Part shown: in pieces, positions 1 through 7,999 of the stretch
Numbering within the stretch: position 1 is the first letter of the stretch
How the letters are laid out: every line of letters starts with the position of its first letter
Origin: Dawidia cretensis
Lineage (GTDB): Bacteria > Bacteroidota > Bacteroidia > Cytophagales > Cyclobacteriaceae
Direction of reading: 5' to 3'
DNA length: 64,000 nucleotides
Assembly: GCF_018598175.1 (NCBI RefSeq)
Contig: NZ_JAHESE010000002.1
Span: 186,001-250,000, forward strand
Program-made: the position numbers and the translations under genes
The notes under the pieces: generated by a model
Told to the model about the DNA's origin: nothing
The model's input: the letters and a program-made list of their open reading frames with translations, nothing else
Databases searched by the model: none

Positions 1-288
1 ATTCAGGCCTTCCGCAACCGTTGGATTGTAGCCATCGGTGGCATGTGTTATACAATTTACCTCATTCACCTGCCCATGGCCGAGGGCTTTGGAAAATTAG
101 CCGGAAAATTCCCCGTCACAAATCACTATATCGTAAACCTTTTGGTGCAACTTCCCGTATTCCTGGTGTTGCTGTTTGCGGTAAGTGTGGTATTTTTCCT
201 GGCCATCGAAAAGCCCTGCATGAACAAAGACTGGCCGAAGCAGCTTAAGGAAAAAATCGTGCAGCGTTACCGTCTTTTAAAATCGTAG
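1..288 (+). CDS. Acyltransferase 3 family protein, C-terminal fragment
   Basis: The reading frame is open from base 1 to the TAG at 286-288 and encodes the last 95 residues of a gene that begins before the window. It holds the GGMCYTIYLIH motif and two hydrophobic helices, followed by a short basic tail. This is how OafA/NodX-type membrane acyltransferases (acyltransferase 3 family) end; these enzymes O-acylate cell-surface glycans from the inner membrane. The catalytic N-terminal His lies outside the window, so activity cannot be judged. The next gene starts 3 bases downstream, which suggests an operon. Family assignment rests on the C-terminal fragment only. Confidence 0.75.
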   Translation: MQAFRNRWIVAIGGMCYTIYLIHLPMAEGFGKLAGKFPVTNHYIVNLLVQLPVFLVLLFAVSVVFFLAIEKPCMNKDWPKQLKEKIVQRYRLLKS

Positions 289-291
289 GTC

Positions 292-1401
292 GTGAAGTAT
301 ATCAATTTCGTTGTCGCCATCATTTTTGCATTTATCTATTACAGTGTAAAGATCCCGCCCACGGAGAAGTTTAACCTGTGGCTCTGCACCTTTGCGATAC
401 CAGTGGTATTCGTGATTAACATTGTGTTGTTTTTGCTGTATGCCGTTCTGCGGCGTGTCTCAGCGATCTTCTATTTATTGCCGCTATTGTTCAACCTGCA
501 ATTTGTCACCGAAACGTATGGCGTCAAGCGTCTGTACCGGGCCGAGACCACGTGCTCGCAAGACACGACCGCAGCCTTTTCGCTGCTTAGCTATAATGTT
601 AGCGGTCTGAAAAAGCCTGAGCATGCCAACATGCATACCTTCGGTAGCAAGGACGACAAGGACAGTGCCACCTACAAGCTGCGCCAATGGATCCTGGAAA
701 ACGACTACGATGTGCAGTGCTACCAGGAGTTTTTCGACCACACGCAGAATTCGTATTTCAAGACGATTGAAGCCATAAAGAAAAAAGGGTACTATTACTT
801 CTTTTCCAAGAATGCCGGTGCCAACGGCGACGCTGTGGGTTTGCTTACCGTATCACGTTTCCCGATTGTAAACAAGGGGAATATTCTGATAAGCGATAAC
901 GGGTTTAATCGTGTTATCTACACGGACATCAAGATCGGGCCTGACACGGTACGGGTGATCAATGTGCACCTGGAGTCCATGCGGATGAAGAAAGACAATC
1001 CGCTTTATACGGACGATCGCGATGCGCAAAAACACCGCGTGAAGGTGATCCTGCATAAATTAAAAGATGGTGTGTTCGAGCGCAGCAAACAAGTGGAAGA
1101 AGTGCTGGCCGTAATCGATACGTCGTCTCACCCGGTCGTTTGCGCGGGTGACTTCAATGAGCTGCCCTATTCGTATACCTACCACTCGCTTCGTAAAGAA
1201 CTGAAGAACTCTTTTGAAGAGAAGGGTAAGGGTTTTGGTTTTTCGTACAATGGCAACACGCTGCAGTTTCTGCGCATCGATAACCAGTTCTTTTCGTCAG
1301 GATTGGACGTCGTGGACTTCGAGACGCGCCAGGATGTGACTTATTCGGATCACTTTCCGCTCGCGGGCAAATACGCTCTTTGCCGGGAGCAGCCGGAGTG
1401 A
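292..1401 (+). CDS. Membrane-anchored endonuclease/exonuclease/phosphatase (EEP) family protein
   Basis: This 369-residue protein starts at GTG, 3 bases after the upstream stop. Residues 1 to about 75 form three membrane helices, and the rest is an EEP-fold domain. The expected metal and catalytic motifs are present: SYNV near residue 99, a Glu in CYQEFF, NVHLES, GDFNELP and a terminal SDHFP. EEP enzymes are Mg-dependent phosphodiesterases acting on nucleic acids, phospholipids or sugar phosphates. With a membrane anchor, a domain facing the periplasm or membrane surface is likely, but the substrate cannot be told. It is the last gene of its unit and is followed by a hairpin terminator. Confidence 0.85.
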   Translation: MKYINFVVAIIFAFIYYSVKIPPTEKFNLWLCTFAIPVVFVINIVLFLLYAVLRRVSAIFYLLPLLFNLQFVTETYGVKRLYRAETTCSQDTTAAFSLLSYNVSGLKKPEHANMHTFGSKDDKDSATYKLRQWILENDYDVQCYQEFFDHTQNSYFKTIEAIKKKGYYYFFSKNAGANGDAVGLLTVSRFPIVNKGNILISDNGFNRVIYTDIKIGPDTVRVINVHLESMRMKKDNPLYTDDRDAQKHRVKVILHKLKDGVFERSKQVEEVLAVIDTSSHPVVCAGDFNELPYSYTYHSLRKELKNSFEEKGKGFGFSYNGNTLQFLRIDNQFFSSGLDVVDFETRQDVTYSDHFPLAGKYALCREQPE

Positions 1402-1419
1402 GGCGTCTGTTCAATAAAA

Positions 1420-1447
1420 AACCACCGAGATACCCGGTGGTTTTTTA
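1420..1447. terminator. Bidirectional intrinsic terminator
   Basis: A 7-bp stem ACCACCG/CGGTGGT is preceded by an A-run and followed by TTTTTT. It lies between the convergent EEP gene and the GT-C-like gene, so it can serve both strands. Confidence 0.85.
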
Positions 1448-1480
1448 TTGCGGATGGTTATACCGTTGTTAATATGGAAT

Positions 1481-3166
1481 TTATTGTTCGACCTGGTTTT
1501 CTGAAGTGCCCGGAGTAACTGCCGTTGTTTCTGCGGCAGTTTTTTTCCGGACGTACACCTCAATGGTGGCATTCGTTGGTCTTCTGGGCGCCAGGAAGGT
1601 GTCTACGCGATCGTAGTGCTCTTTCAGGCAATCTTGTACCGCATAGGGGTAGAAATTGTTGAGCATCGCTACATCTTCGAAGAGCACGACGTCATAATAT
1701 TGCTTGCCAATGAGGTCGCAAAACAGGTCTACTTCTTTATCAAACATGGCCACATTCCGGTGGTACCAGAGAGGCCGCGGGGTTTCTAATTCATAGCCGA
1801 TTTCGTGCGCCAGCGGTGTGAGCTCGGTCATGTTGAGAACCAGCGGTTTTTCTTTGCCTTTGATCTCGGGCCGCTCCAGCAGGCGGTTAATGCCATCGAT
1901 CGTAGAGACCGGCATATATACACCCGAGAATGCTTTTAGTCCGGACGATTTCCATTCTGACATATCTACGTCGAGGGTGGTGCTGTCGGTGTTCACCATA
2001 AAATTATGGCGGGACACGATGTTGCGATCGGTTACTTCCGCGGTGCGCGGGAAGACACGGTCTACGATGCGTTGTACGTATTTGTAATATGTACCGGACC
2101 ACCAGAAGAAGATCATGACCACGGTCAGCCCCAGCGGCACCAGACGGTTTAGGTTGAACGATGCTGGAACAAGTGTAATGAGATACGCAAAGGCAAAGCT
2201 GTGGAAATAGATGTTATTGTCGGGTGGTGTATAGCTTGTTACCTGGATGATCAGTGCCTGGACGAGTATGCCACAGGTGAGCAGAAAGAATGTGAATGCT
2301 TTGGAGTCCTGGAAGAAGCCCTTTATGTTGCGGAAGCTATCGGTCTTCACGAAGCCTACGAGGAGGATCAGCACGAAGTAGAACTTCGCCCATTGGGAGG
2401 CGCCGAAAATTTCGTCGATCATGTCGTGCATGCTGACGCGTGAATAGTGGGGTGGTTGACCGTAGTTAAACCAGTAGCCGATACCGTGCGACAGGAAGGG
2501 GAGAATAAGCGCCATAGCGGTCACGGCGAAGCCTGCGATAAAGACTATGATGGGAGCAAACTTGCGCTGGCCAATGGCCTGGTAGCCGAGAAGGGCCAAC
2601 GCGAGCAATAGTGCCAGTGCGCCGCCATCCTGCTTGGTAAAGAATGACACGAATACAAAAAAGCCACCGAGGAATGCAAAGGCATAGCTCCACCGGCGGT
2701 TCTGAGAGAAGATACTCCTGGTGACGAAAAGCAGGCCTACGAGCTCATAGACAAAGACGGAATGGTTGTACCACGGCCAGAAGTTAAAGAAGGAGTAGGA
2801 GAGGCAGAACAGCAGCACGCTGAGGAAACGCTGGCCGCTCACCAGATCGAACTGTTTGAGCAATGACCGGAAAGAGAATCCCGCCACCAGGTTGATAAAC
2901 ACCTGCGCTTTTACAAGTGAGAACATGTATGGGCCGAATATTTTAAAGAAGACGGCGGGAATAACCCAATAGGCGAATCCCATGGGCAGGCCAAAATCCT
3001 TGTAGGGGACCTGTCCCAGGTACAGGCGATAGGCTCCTTCCCAGGAAAGGAAGATGTTCACCCGGTACGGGTACTGGAAGAAGAGGGGAAACAGGGAAAA
3101 GCCCACAATTACAATGATCTCTGCAATCGAAATTTTTCGATCTGAAGGGTTCAGGAGGTTGTTCAT
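1481..3166 (-). CDS. Polytopic membrane protein, probable GT-C-type glycosyltransferase
   Basis: This 561-residue protein has about ten hydrophobic helices in residues 15-375 and a soluble C-terminal domain of about 170 residues. The first loop carries WEGAYRLYLGQVPYKDFG near residues 41-58. An acidic residue followed by a short amphipathic stretch in this place is typical of GT-C enzymes, which use polyprenyl-phosphate sugars. The C-terminal half has no enzyme motif I recognise. It is divergent from the UbiA/SDR/HAD cassette that would make a polyprenyl-phosphate pentose, so a transferase using that donor is a reasonable inference. It could also be a flippase-like or uncharacterised membrane protein. 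Confidence 0.6.
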   Translation of the reverse strand: MNNLLNPSDRKISIAEIIVIVGFSLFPLFFQYPYRVNIFLSWEGAYRLYLGQVPYKDFGLPMGFAYWVIPAVFFKIFGPYMFSLVKAQVFINLVAGFSFRSLLKQFDLVSGQRFLSVLLFCLSYSFFNFWPWYNHSVFVYELVGLLFVTRSIFSQNRRWSYAFAFLGGFFVFVSFFTKQDGGALALLLALALLGYQAIGQRKFAPIIVFIAGFAVTAMALILPFLSHGIGYWFNYGQPPHYSRVSMHDMIDEIFGASQWAKFYFVLILLVGFVKTDSFRNIKGFFQDSKAFTFFLLTCGILVQALIIQVTSYTPPDNNIYFHSFAFAYLITLVPASFNLNRLVPLGLTVVMIFFWWSGTYYKYVQRIVDRVFPRTAEVTDRNIVSRHNFMVNTDSTTLDVDMSEWKSSGLKAFSGVYMPVSTIDGINRLLERPEIKGKEKPLVLNMTELTPLAHEIGYELETPRPLWYHRNVAMFDKEVDLFCDLIGKQYYDVVLFEDVAMLNNFYPYAVQDCLKEHYDRVDTFLAPRRPTNATIEVYVRKKTAAETTAVTPGTSENQVEQ

Positions 3167-3294
3167 TTGGCGGAGTAAGCTGCTTTTGCGTAAGGGTTAA
3201 AATTAGTAACTAAAAAATAACTGGCAATGAGCGGGTAAGTGTTAATCTTTGATTTTATATTGTGGGTTGAAAAAAACTGTAGAGGCTTTTAATC

Positions 3295-4191
3295 ATGAAA
3301 TATCTGCGTCTTGTGCGAGCGCATCAATGGATTAAAAATTCATTTTTGTTCTTTCCACTTTTTTTTGCGGGGGACTTGTTAAACATTCCCCAGCTGTTAT
3401 CGGTTGCGTATGGCTTTCTGGCCTTCAGCCTGGTGGCATCGTCCATCTATATCCTGAACGACTACAACGACATCGAGGCCGACCGGCAACACCCGACGAA
3501 GTCGAGACGTCCACTGGCCTCGGGTGAGATCAGTAAGAGCACGGGGCTGGTCGTGATGGTGATCACGCTGGTGGCCGGCTTTTTCCTGGCGTACTCCATC
3601 GACATCCGGTTTTTGTATGTGACACTTATTTACTACGTCCTTAACCTGGGGTATTCCCTGGGGTTAAAGCACATCTCCATTCTCGACATCCTGATCGTCG
3701 CCAGCGGCTTTCTTTTGCGCACGGTAGCGGGCGGTGTAATTGCCCAGGTGCGGATTTCCGAATGGTTGATGCTGATGGTATTCCTGCTGGCGGTCTTCCT
3801 GGCACTGGCCAAACGTCGCGACGACATTTTGCTGGCGCAGGAGTCGGGCAAGGTGATGCGGAAGGCGAGCGCCAAGTACAATATGGAATTTGTCAACGGG
3901 GGGCTTACCATGCTGATGTCGGTTATCCTGGTGTGTTACATCATGTACACGATCTCAGACGAAGTCACCGACCGCTTGAAAACCCATTACCTGTATGCTA
4001 CCGCCATCTTTGTGATTGCGGGGCTGATGCGGTATATGCAAATCACCGTGGTGGAGAATAAGAGCGGCTCGCCGACCAAGATTCTGTACACCGACCGGTT
4101 CTTGCAAATCACACTGCTGGGCTGGATCGTATCCTTCTTTAGTATCATCTATCGTCATAATTTAATGTCACTATTCGGTTTGTCTCTGTAG
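3295..4191 (+). CDS. UbiA-family prenyltransferase, decaprenyl-phosphate phosphoribosyltransferase-like
   Basis: This 298-residue protein has eight or nine membrane helices. The first Asp-rich motif is NDYNDIEADRQHPTKSRRPL (residues 55-74), and a second polar motif KRRDD lies at 173-177. The HPTKSRRPLASG continuation is characteristic of the UbiA branch that moves phosphoribose from PRPP to polyprenyl phosphate (Rv3806c type), rather than the quinone or heme branches. The next two genes, a DprE2-like SDR and a HAD phosphatase, fit the following steps of the same pathway. The ATG lies 104 bases after a run of AT-rich sequence with no clear SD. Substrate assignment is by family and neighbourhood. 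Confidence 0.82.
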   Translation: MKYLRLVRAHQWIKNSFLFFPLFFAGDLLNIPQLLSVAYGFLAFSLVASSIYILNDYNDIEADRQHPTKSRRPLASGEISKSTGLVVMVITLVAGFFLAYSIDIRFLYVTLIYYVLNLGYSLGLKHISILDILIVASGFLLRTVAGGVIAQVRISEWLMLMVFLLAVFLALAKRRDDILLAQESGKVMRKASAKYNMEFVNGGLTMLMSVILVCYIMYTISDEVTDRLKTHYLYATAIFVIAGLMRYMQITVVENKSGSPTKILYTDRFLQITLLGWIVSFFSIIYRHNLMSLFGLSL

Positions 4192-4208
4192 GACGATCGG
4201 AAACCACT

Positions 4209-4943
4209 ATGAAAAGCGTATTGATCTTAGGCGCCGGCTCCGACGTAGGGGTGGCGCTGGCCAAAGTATTTGCGCAGCAGGGCGCTACGGTTACCCTGGC
4301 AGGCCGCGATATTCCTTACCTGGAAACCATTGCAGCCGACTTGCGCATACGCTATACCCGCGCGTCGGTCTATGTGCAGCCGTTTGATGCTGTCGCATAT
4401 GACACCCACGCGGCATTTTACGCCGGGCTACCGCAAGCATCCGATGTCACGATCTGTGTGTTTGGCTACTTGGGCGACCAGGAGAAAGCGCAGCAAGACT
4501 TTGCTGAGAGCCGCAAGATTATCGAATCCAACTATGTAGGCGCCGTGTCGATCCTGAACGTCGTGGCCGAAGACTACCAACGCAAGGGCAGCGGTGTGAT
4601 CGTTGGCGTCAGCTCGGTGGCGGGTGATCGCGGGCGTCAGAGCAACTACGTGTATGGCAGCGCCAAGGCCGGCTTTACCGCGTATCTTTCGGGGCTGCGA
4701 AACCGGCTGGTGAAAAACAATGTTCATGTCATGACGCTCAAGCCCGGGTTCATTAAAACCAAGATGGTGGCGGGCCTGCACACACCGCCGGCGCTTACAG
4801 CCTTGCCCGACAAGCTGGCGGCGTATGTATACAAGGCGATCGGCAAGAAACGCAACGTGGTGTACTACCTGCCTTTATGGCGTTATATCATGACCATTAT
4901 CGTGCTCATTCCCGAAAGCATCTTTAAAAAACTCAAGCTGTAA
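4209..4943 (+). CDS. SDR oxidoreductase, DprE2-like (decaprenylphospho-2-keto-ribose reductase-like)
   Basis: This 244-residue short-chain dehydrogenase has a glycine-rich cofactor loop GAGSDVG at residues 8-14. The catalytic set is Ser135/136 in VSSVAG, Tyr149 and Lys153 (YGSAK). The segments FGYLGD, NYVGAVS, RQSNYVYGSAKAGF, KPGFIKTKM and the basic hydrophobic end RYIMTIIVLIPESIFKKL recall mycobacterial DprE2, which reduces a keto-pentose on decaprenyl phosphate to arabinose. It starts 17 bases after the UbiA gene and ends 4 bases before the HAD gene, clearly in one operon. No FAD-dependent DprE1-type partner lies in this window. Confidence 0.8.
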   Translation: MKSVLILGAGSDVGVALAKVFAQQGATVTLAGRDIPYLETIAADLRIRYTRASVYVQPFDAVAYDTHAAFYAGLPQASDVTICVFGYLGDQEKAQQDFAESRKIIESNYVGAVSILNVVAEDYQRKGSGVIVGVSSVAGDRGRQSNYVYGSAKAGFTAYLSGLRNRLVKNNVHVMTLKPGFIKTKMVAGLHTPPALTALPDKLAAYVYKAIGKKRNVVYYLPLWRYIMTIIVLIPESIFKKLKL

Positions 4944-4947
4944 CGGT

Positions 4948-5559
4948 ATGGCGACTGCAAGCGGCGAAAAGGTGTTGGTACTGTTCGACCTGGACGGGAC
5001 GCTGACAACAAAGGATACGTTTCTCGAGTTTATCAAGTTCTATCACGGAGCGCCTAAATTCTATGGAGGTTTTTTATTACTCTCGCCGTGGCTGGTGTCC
5101 ATGAAGCTGGGACTTATTCCGAACTGGAAAGCCAAGGAGCGCGTGCTACGTTACTTCTTTGGTGGCGAGGACGAAGCTACCTTTCGCAGCAAAGCGGAGG
5201 CGTTTGCCGATCAGGTCATTCCCACCATGTTGCGCCCGGAGGGCTTGACAACGCTGCGCAAGCATCAGGAGGACAACCATCACGTCGTGGTCGTTACGGC
5301 TTCAGCCGAAGATTGGGTGGGACCGTGGTGCAAAGCCCGCAACCTGCAGATCATCGGCACGCAGCTGCAGCGTGATGGACAAAAGATTACGGGCACGCTG
5401 GCCACGAAAAATTGTTACGGCGAGGAGAAAGTTTGTCGTATACGCGAAACGTTGGATTTAACAGCCTACGATACAATCTACGCCTATGGCGACAGCAGTG
5501 GCGATAAACCTATGCTGGCGCTGGCGCATCATTCCTTTTACAAGCCTTTTCGGGGCTGA
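4948..5559 (+). CDS. HAD-IB family phosphatase
   Basis: This 203-residue hydrolase of the haloacid dehalogenase superfamily, subfamily IB (SerB-like), carries motif I FDLDGT with Asp14 and Asp16. A Thr/Ser appears in VVTASAEDW as motif II, and YGDSSGDKPML is the metal-binding motif near the C-terminus. Its place as third gene after UbiA and the DprE2-like SDR suggests it removes the 5-phosphate from polyprenyl-phosphoryl-5-phosphoribose (inference). Its stop codon lies inside the terminator hairpin that follows. Other HAD-IB members act on phosphoserine or lysophospholipid phosphates, so the substrate remains open. Confidence 0.8.
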   Translation: MATASGEKVLVLFDLDGTLTTKDTFLEFIKFYHGAPKFYGGFLLLSPWLVSMKLGLIPNWKAKERVLRYFFGGEDEATFRSKAEAFADQVIPTMLRPEGLTTLRKHQEDNHHVVVVTASAEDWVGPWCKARNLQIIGTQLQRDGQKITGTLATKNCYGEEKVCRIRETLDLTAYDTIYAYGDSSGDKPMLALAHHSFYKPFRG

Positions 5560-5585
5560 TCAAACGATCAGCCCTCTTCTTTTAA
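5553..5585 (+). terminator. Intrinsic terminator overlapping two stop codons
   Basis: A perfect 9-bp stem GGGCTGATC/GATCAGCCC with an AAAC loop is followed by TCTTCTTTT. The left arm contains the stop of the HAD gene, and the right arm contains the stop of the convergent acyltransferase gene. Confidence 0.8.
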
Positions 5586-6614
5586 TTTTCCACCCGGCGG
5601 GTAGAACAGGAATGTCATGTTGTAGCGTCGGCAGAGGTTATAGAAGATCATCGGCACCAGGCAGCCCAGTGTGGTGCTGATGAGCGCAATGAGCCCGCCA
5701 TTGGTTACGTGGAATACTTTAAAGAGTACGATGCGGATGGGCGCGCTGACCAGTACGTGCATGAGGTATATATAGAGCGAGTGGAAGCCTGCCACGCGTA
5801 CAAACAGCAGCCAATCGACATTGGCCAGGTGAAAGGAGATCATGATCGTGAGCACGCTGCCGACCAGGGCAATGATGGCATATACGAAGGGCTCGAGGTT
5901 TTCGAAGTTCAGGTAAAGATACTGCGTGGCAATAAACAACGCTGTGAATACGAATAGCCAGGCGTAGGAGAGGATCGTGCTGCGGTTTTCTTTATTTAAG
6001 ACGAAGGACGACGTGAGATCGCCGATGACGATATAAATAAAGTTCTCGAGTATATCATCGATAACATGTATGTCGATAAAACGGTTGATGAAATAAAAAA
6101 CTATGCCAATGACGAAGAGGGCGATCTTGTTGCCTTTCGTCAGGTGGAAGAGCAAGAGATACACGAGCGCCAGGTTGAAGAGGGCATAGATAAACCAGAA
6201 CTGGTCGATCGATCGCGGGTTGATGAAGACCGCGATATAGTCATGCCAGGTGCGGTCGGCATTGATGTAATTGGAGAATACAATCTGTACGGAGATTTGA
6301 ATGAACGTCCAGATGAGATACGGGTATAGCAGCGTGCGCAGCTTGCTTTGGACGAACTCGCCGGCGGTACGCTTCAACAGGCTGGACCGAAGGAAGAAGC
6401 CGGAGAGAATAAAGAACAGCGGCATCCGGAAGCTGTAGGTGATATCTGCAATCGTTCGATACGCTTCGTGAATCGGAATTTCACTGCGTTCGATGCCGAT
6501 GACGATGTGCCGGAAAACTACCATGATGATGGCGGCCCCTTTGGCAAAGTCAATCCAGGTAAGCCGGCTTTTCCGGATAGCAGATACGTTAAAGAGCGCG
6601 TCGAGAGAAAACAT
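5568..6614 (-). CDS. Acyltransferase 3 family membrane protein
   Basis: This 348-residue protein has about ten membrane helices. The N-terminal signature WIDFAKGAAIIMVVFRHIVIG carries the conserved basic/His end of helix 1, followed by a short loop and SFRMPLFFILSGFFL, as in OafA-type O-acyltransferases. Such enzymes transfer acetyl or succinyl groups to lipopolysaccharide, capsule or peptidoglycan sugars. It is convergent with the DPA-like cassette and divergent from a second acyltransferase-3 gene 91 bases away. The starting ATG reads off 6614. The substrate is unknown. Confidence 0.85.
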   Translation of the reverse strand: MFSLDALFNVSAIRKSRLTWIDFAKGAAIIMVVFRHIVIGIERSEIPIHEAYRTIADITYSFRMPLFFILSGFFLRSSLLKRTAGEFVQSKLRTLLYPYLIWTFIQISVQIVFSNYINADRTWHDYIAVFINPRSIDQFWFIYALFNLALVYLLLFHLTKGNKIALFVIGIVFYFINRFIDIHVIDDILENFIYIVIGDLTSSFVLNKENRSTILSYAWLFVFTALFIATQYLYLNFENLEPFVYAIIALVGSVLTIMISFHLANVDWLLFVRVAGFHSLYIYLMHVLVSAPIRIVLFKVFHVTNGGLIALISTTLGCLVPMIFYNLCRRYNMTFLFYPPGGKLKEEG

Positions 6615-6636
6615 TTGTTTTTTATGGATAAAGTCG

Positions 6637-6664
6637 TTGTGAGATCAGATTATTTTTTACTTTG
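6637..6664 (+). promoter_or_regulatory. Putative Bacteroidota promoter for the 6706 acyltransferase
   Basis: A TTG (-33 type) at 6637-6639 is separated by 17 bases from TTACTTTG at 6657-6664, which matches TAnnTTTG at seven of eight positions. It lies 42 bases before the ATG. Confidence 0.4.
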
Positions 6665-6667
6665 CTG

Positions 6668-6683
6668 AGTCTATTAGTCTATT
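6668..6683 (+). repeat. Tandem 8-bp repeat AGTCTATT x2 in leader
   Basis: Two perfect adjacent copies of AGTCTATT sit just downstream of the putative -7 box and upstream of the coding start. Related GTCTA units occur in the leader at 15942 and in the suf leader palindrome. Confidence 0.7.
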
Positions 6684-6705
6684 GTCTTTTACTGGAGTAT
6701 GTAGT

Positions 6706-7716
6706 ATGGCTCAATCTAAAACGTATCTCAATTACATTCACAATTTCCGTGGTGTCGCCATCATCTTTGTGGTGGGTGGGCATATCCTGTATGGCTGGCA
6801 TGATAAGTCGTCGATCGGGTACCAAATTATCAATTCTGTATTTCAAAACGGTACTGTTCTCTTCATTTTTATAGCGGGCTATCTTTTTCAGCACCTTTCC
6901 AGGGGGTTTGAATACAAGTCGTATCTGGAAAAGAAAGTGACCAATGTGTTGTTGCCTTATTTGATCGTCTCGCTGCCGATCTTATTGGTGCGGCTTTACA
7001 GCGGTGCGCCTGACTACCTGGTGGAGCTCGAACCGGACTACGCCCACTGGTCTGTGGCCCATCGATGCTTCTGGCTGCTCATCACGGGGGCACATTTGCT
7101 GCCGCTGTGGTTTGTGCCTATGATCACGCTGTTTTACCTGTGCGCACCGTTGTTGCTGGCGATCGATCGCCGGCCCCGGTACTACTGGGTTCTGATTCTG
7201 CTGGTCATTGTTTCGTTGCTGGTGCCGCGGAAAGAGCTGGAGAATATTCCGCGTATGTTTATCCATTTCCTGTCGGTATACGTTTTCGGCATGTTTTGCA
7301 GCCATTACAAAAATGAGCTGCTGGAATTCTCTAAACGCTGGTGGCAGCCGATGACGGCGCTGACGGTGGTGGTTGTGATCGCAAGTTTGTTTAAAATTCC
7401 ACTGTACGATCAGATGATGTACGTGCAGAAAATGCTGCTTTGCTGGTTCTTTATTTATTGGTTGTGGCGTTGGGATGCGCATGTGCCCAAGATCACCGGC
7501 TTCCTGGCGGAAATCAGCTTCGGGATATTCTTTGTGCACTTCTATTTCGTCATTGGCCTGCGCTACTTACAAGAGCGCGTGCTGCATATTGAAATCCGGG
7601 AGATCGTCTTATACTGGTCCATCCAGTTTATAGGTGTCATGGTAACAACATCCCTATTTATTTGGGTAATGCAGAAAATCTTCGGAAAACGAAGCCGGAT
7701 GCTGATTGGGTGTTAA
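6706..7716 (+). CDS. Acyltransferase 3 family membrane protein
   Basis: This is a 336-residue polytopic membrane protein. I chose the ATG at 6706 because GGAG lies 8 bases upstream; a longer frame opens only with TTG at 6682. The N-terminal motif HNFRGVAIIFVVGGHI and the following FIFIAGYLFQ are the helix 1 and helix 2 signatures of the acyltransferase 3 family, which O-acylate surface glycans. About ten helices are visible. It is one of three members of this family within 7.7 kb, so it likely decorates the same polysaccharide as its neighbours (inference). Confidence 0.85.
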   Translation: MAQSKTYLNYIHNFRGVAIIFVVGGHILYGWHDKSSIGYQIINSVFQNGTVLFIFIAGYLFQHLSRGFEYKSYLEKKVTNVLLPYLIVSLPILLVRLYSGAPDYLVELEPDYAHWSVAHRCFWLLITGAHLLPLWFVPMITLFYLCAPLLLAIDRRPRYYWVLILLVIVSLLVPRKELENIPRMFIHFLSVYVFGMFCSHYKNELLEFSKRWWQPMTALTVVVVIASLFKIPLYDQMMYVQKMLLCWFFIYWLWRWDAHVPKITGFLAEISFGIFFVHFYFVIGLRYLQERVLHIEIREIVLYWSIQFIGVMVTTSLFIWVMQKIFGKRSRMLIGC

Positions 7717-7879
7717 CTATACCTGTGTCCAATAAGTGCGCTTTTGGCGATTGATATGCGCCATTCACCGATGTAGTGTTCTTTCGACGCCGGAATATAC
7801 TTCTATTTGCATACGCTTCGAACAACCCCATTAAAAGCCAGTCGCCCAAGGCTTTCGTAACATTATATTAGGAGTTTTA

Positions 7880-7910
7880 TTGTGCAACGGAGATTAAAGT
7901 TATACCTTTA
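7880..7910 (+). promoter_or_regulatory. Putative promoter of the 2100-residue T9SS client
   Basis: TTG at 7880-7882, a 20-base spacer and TACCTTTA at 7903-7910 give a near-consensus Bacteroidota promoter. It would leave a leader of about 80 bases. The rest of the 283-base gap 7717-7999 shows no gene and no clear terminator. Confidence 0.35.
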
Positions 7911-7999
7911 AGACCGGCATCGGCTTGTCTTAAGCGTAAGTATGCTGAGATCTCTCGGAGCTCTGTCTTTCAGGAGATTCAATTCACAACCAAATTAAC

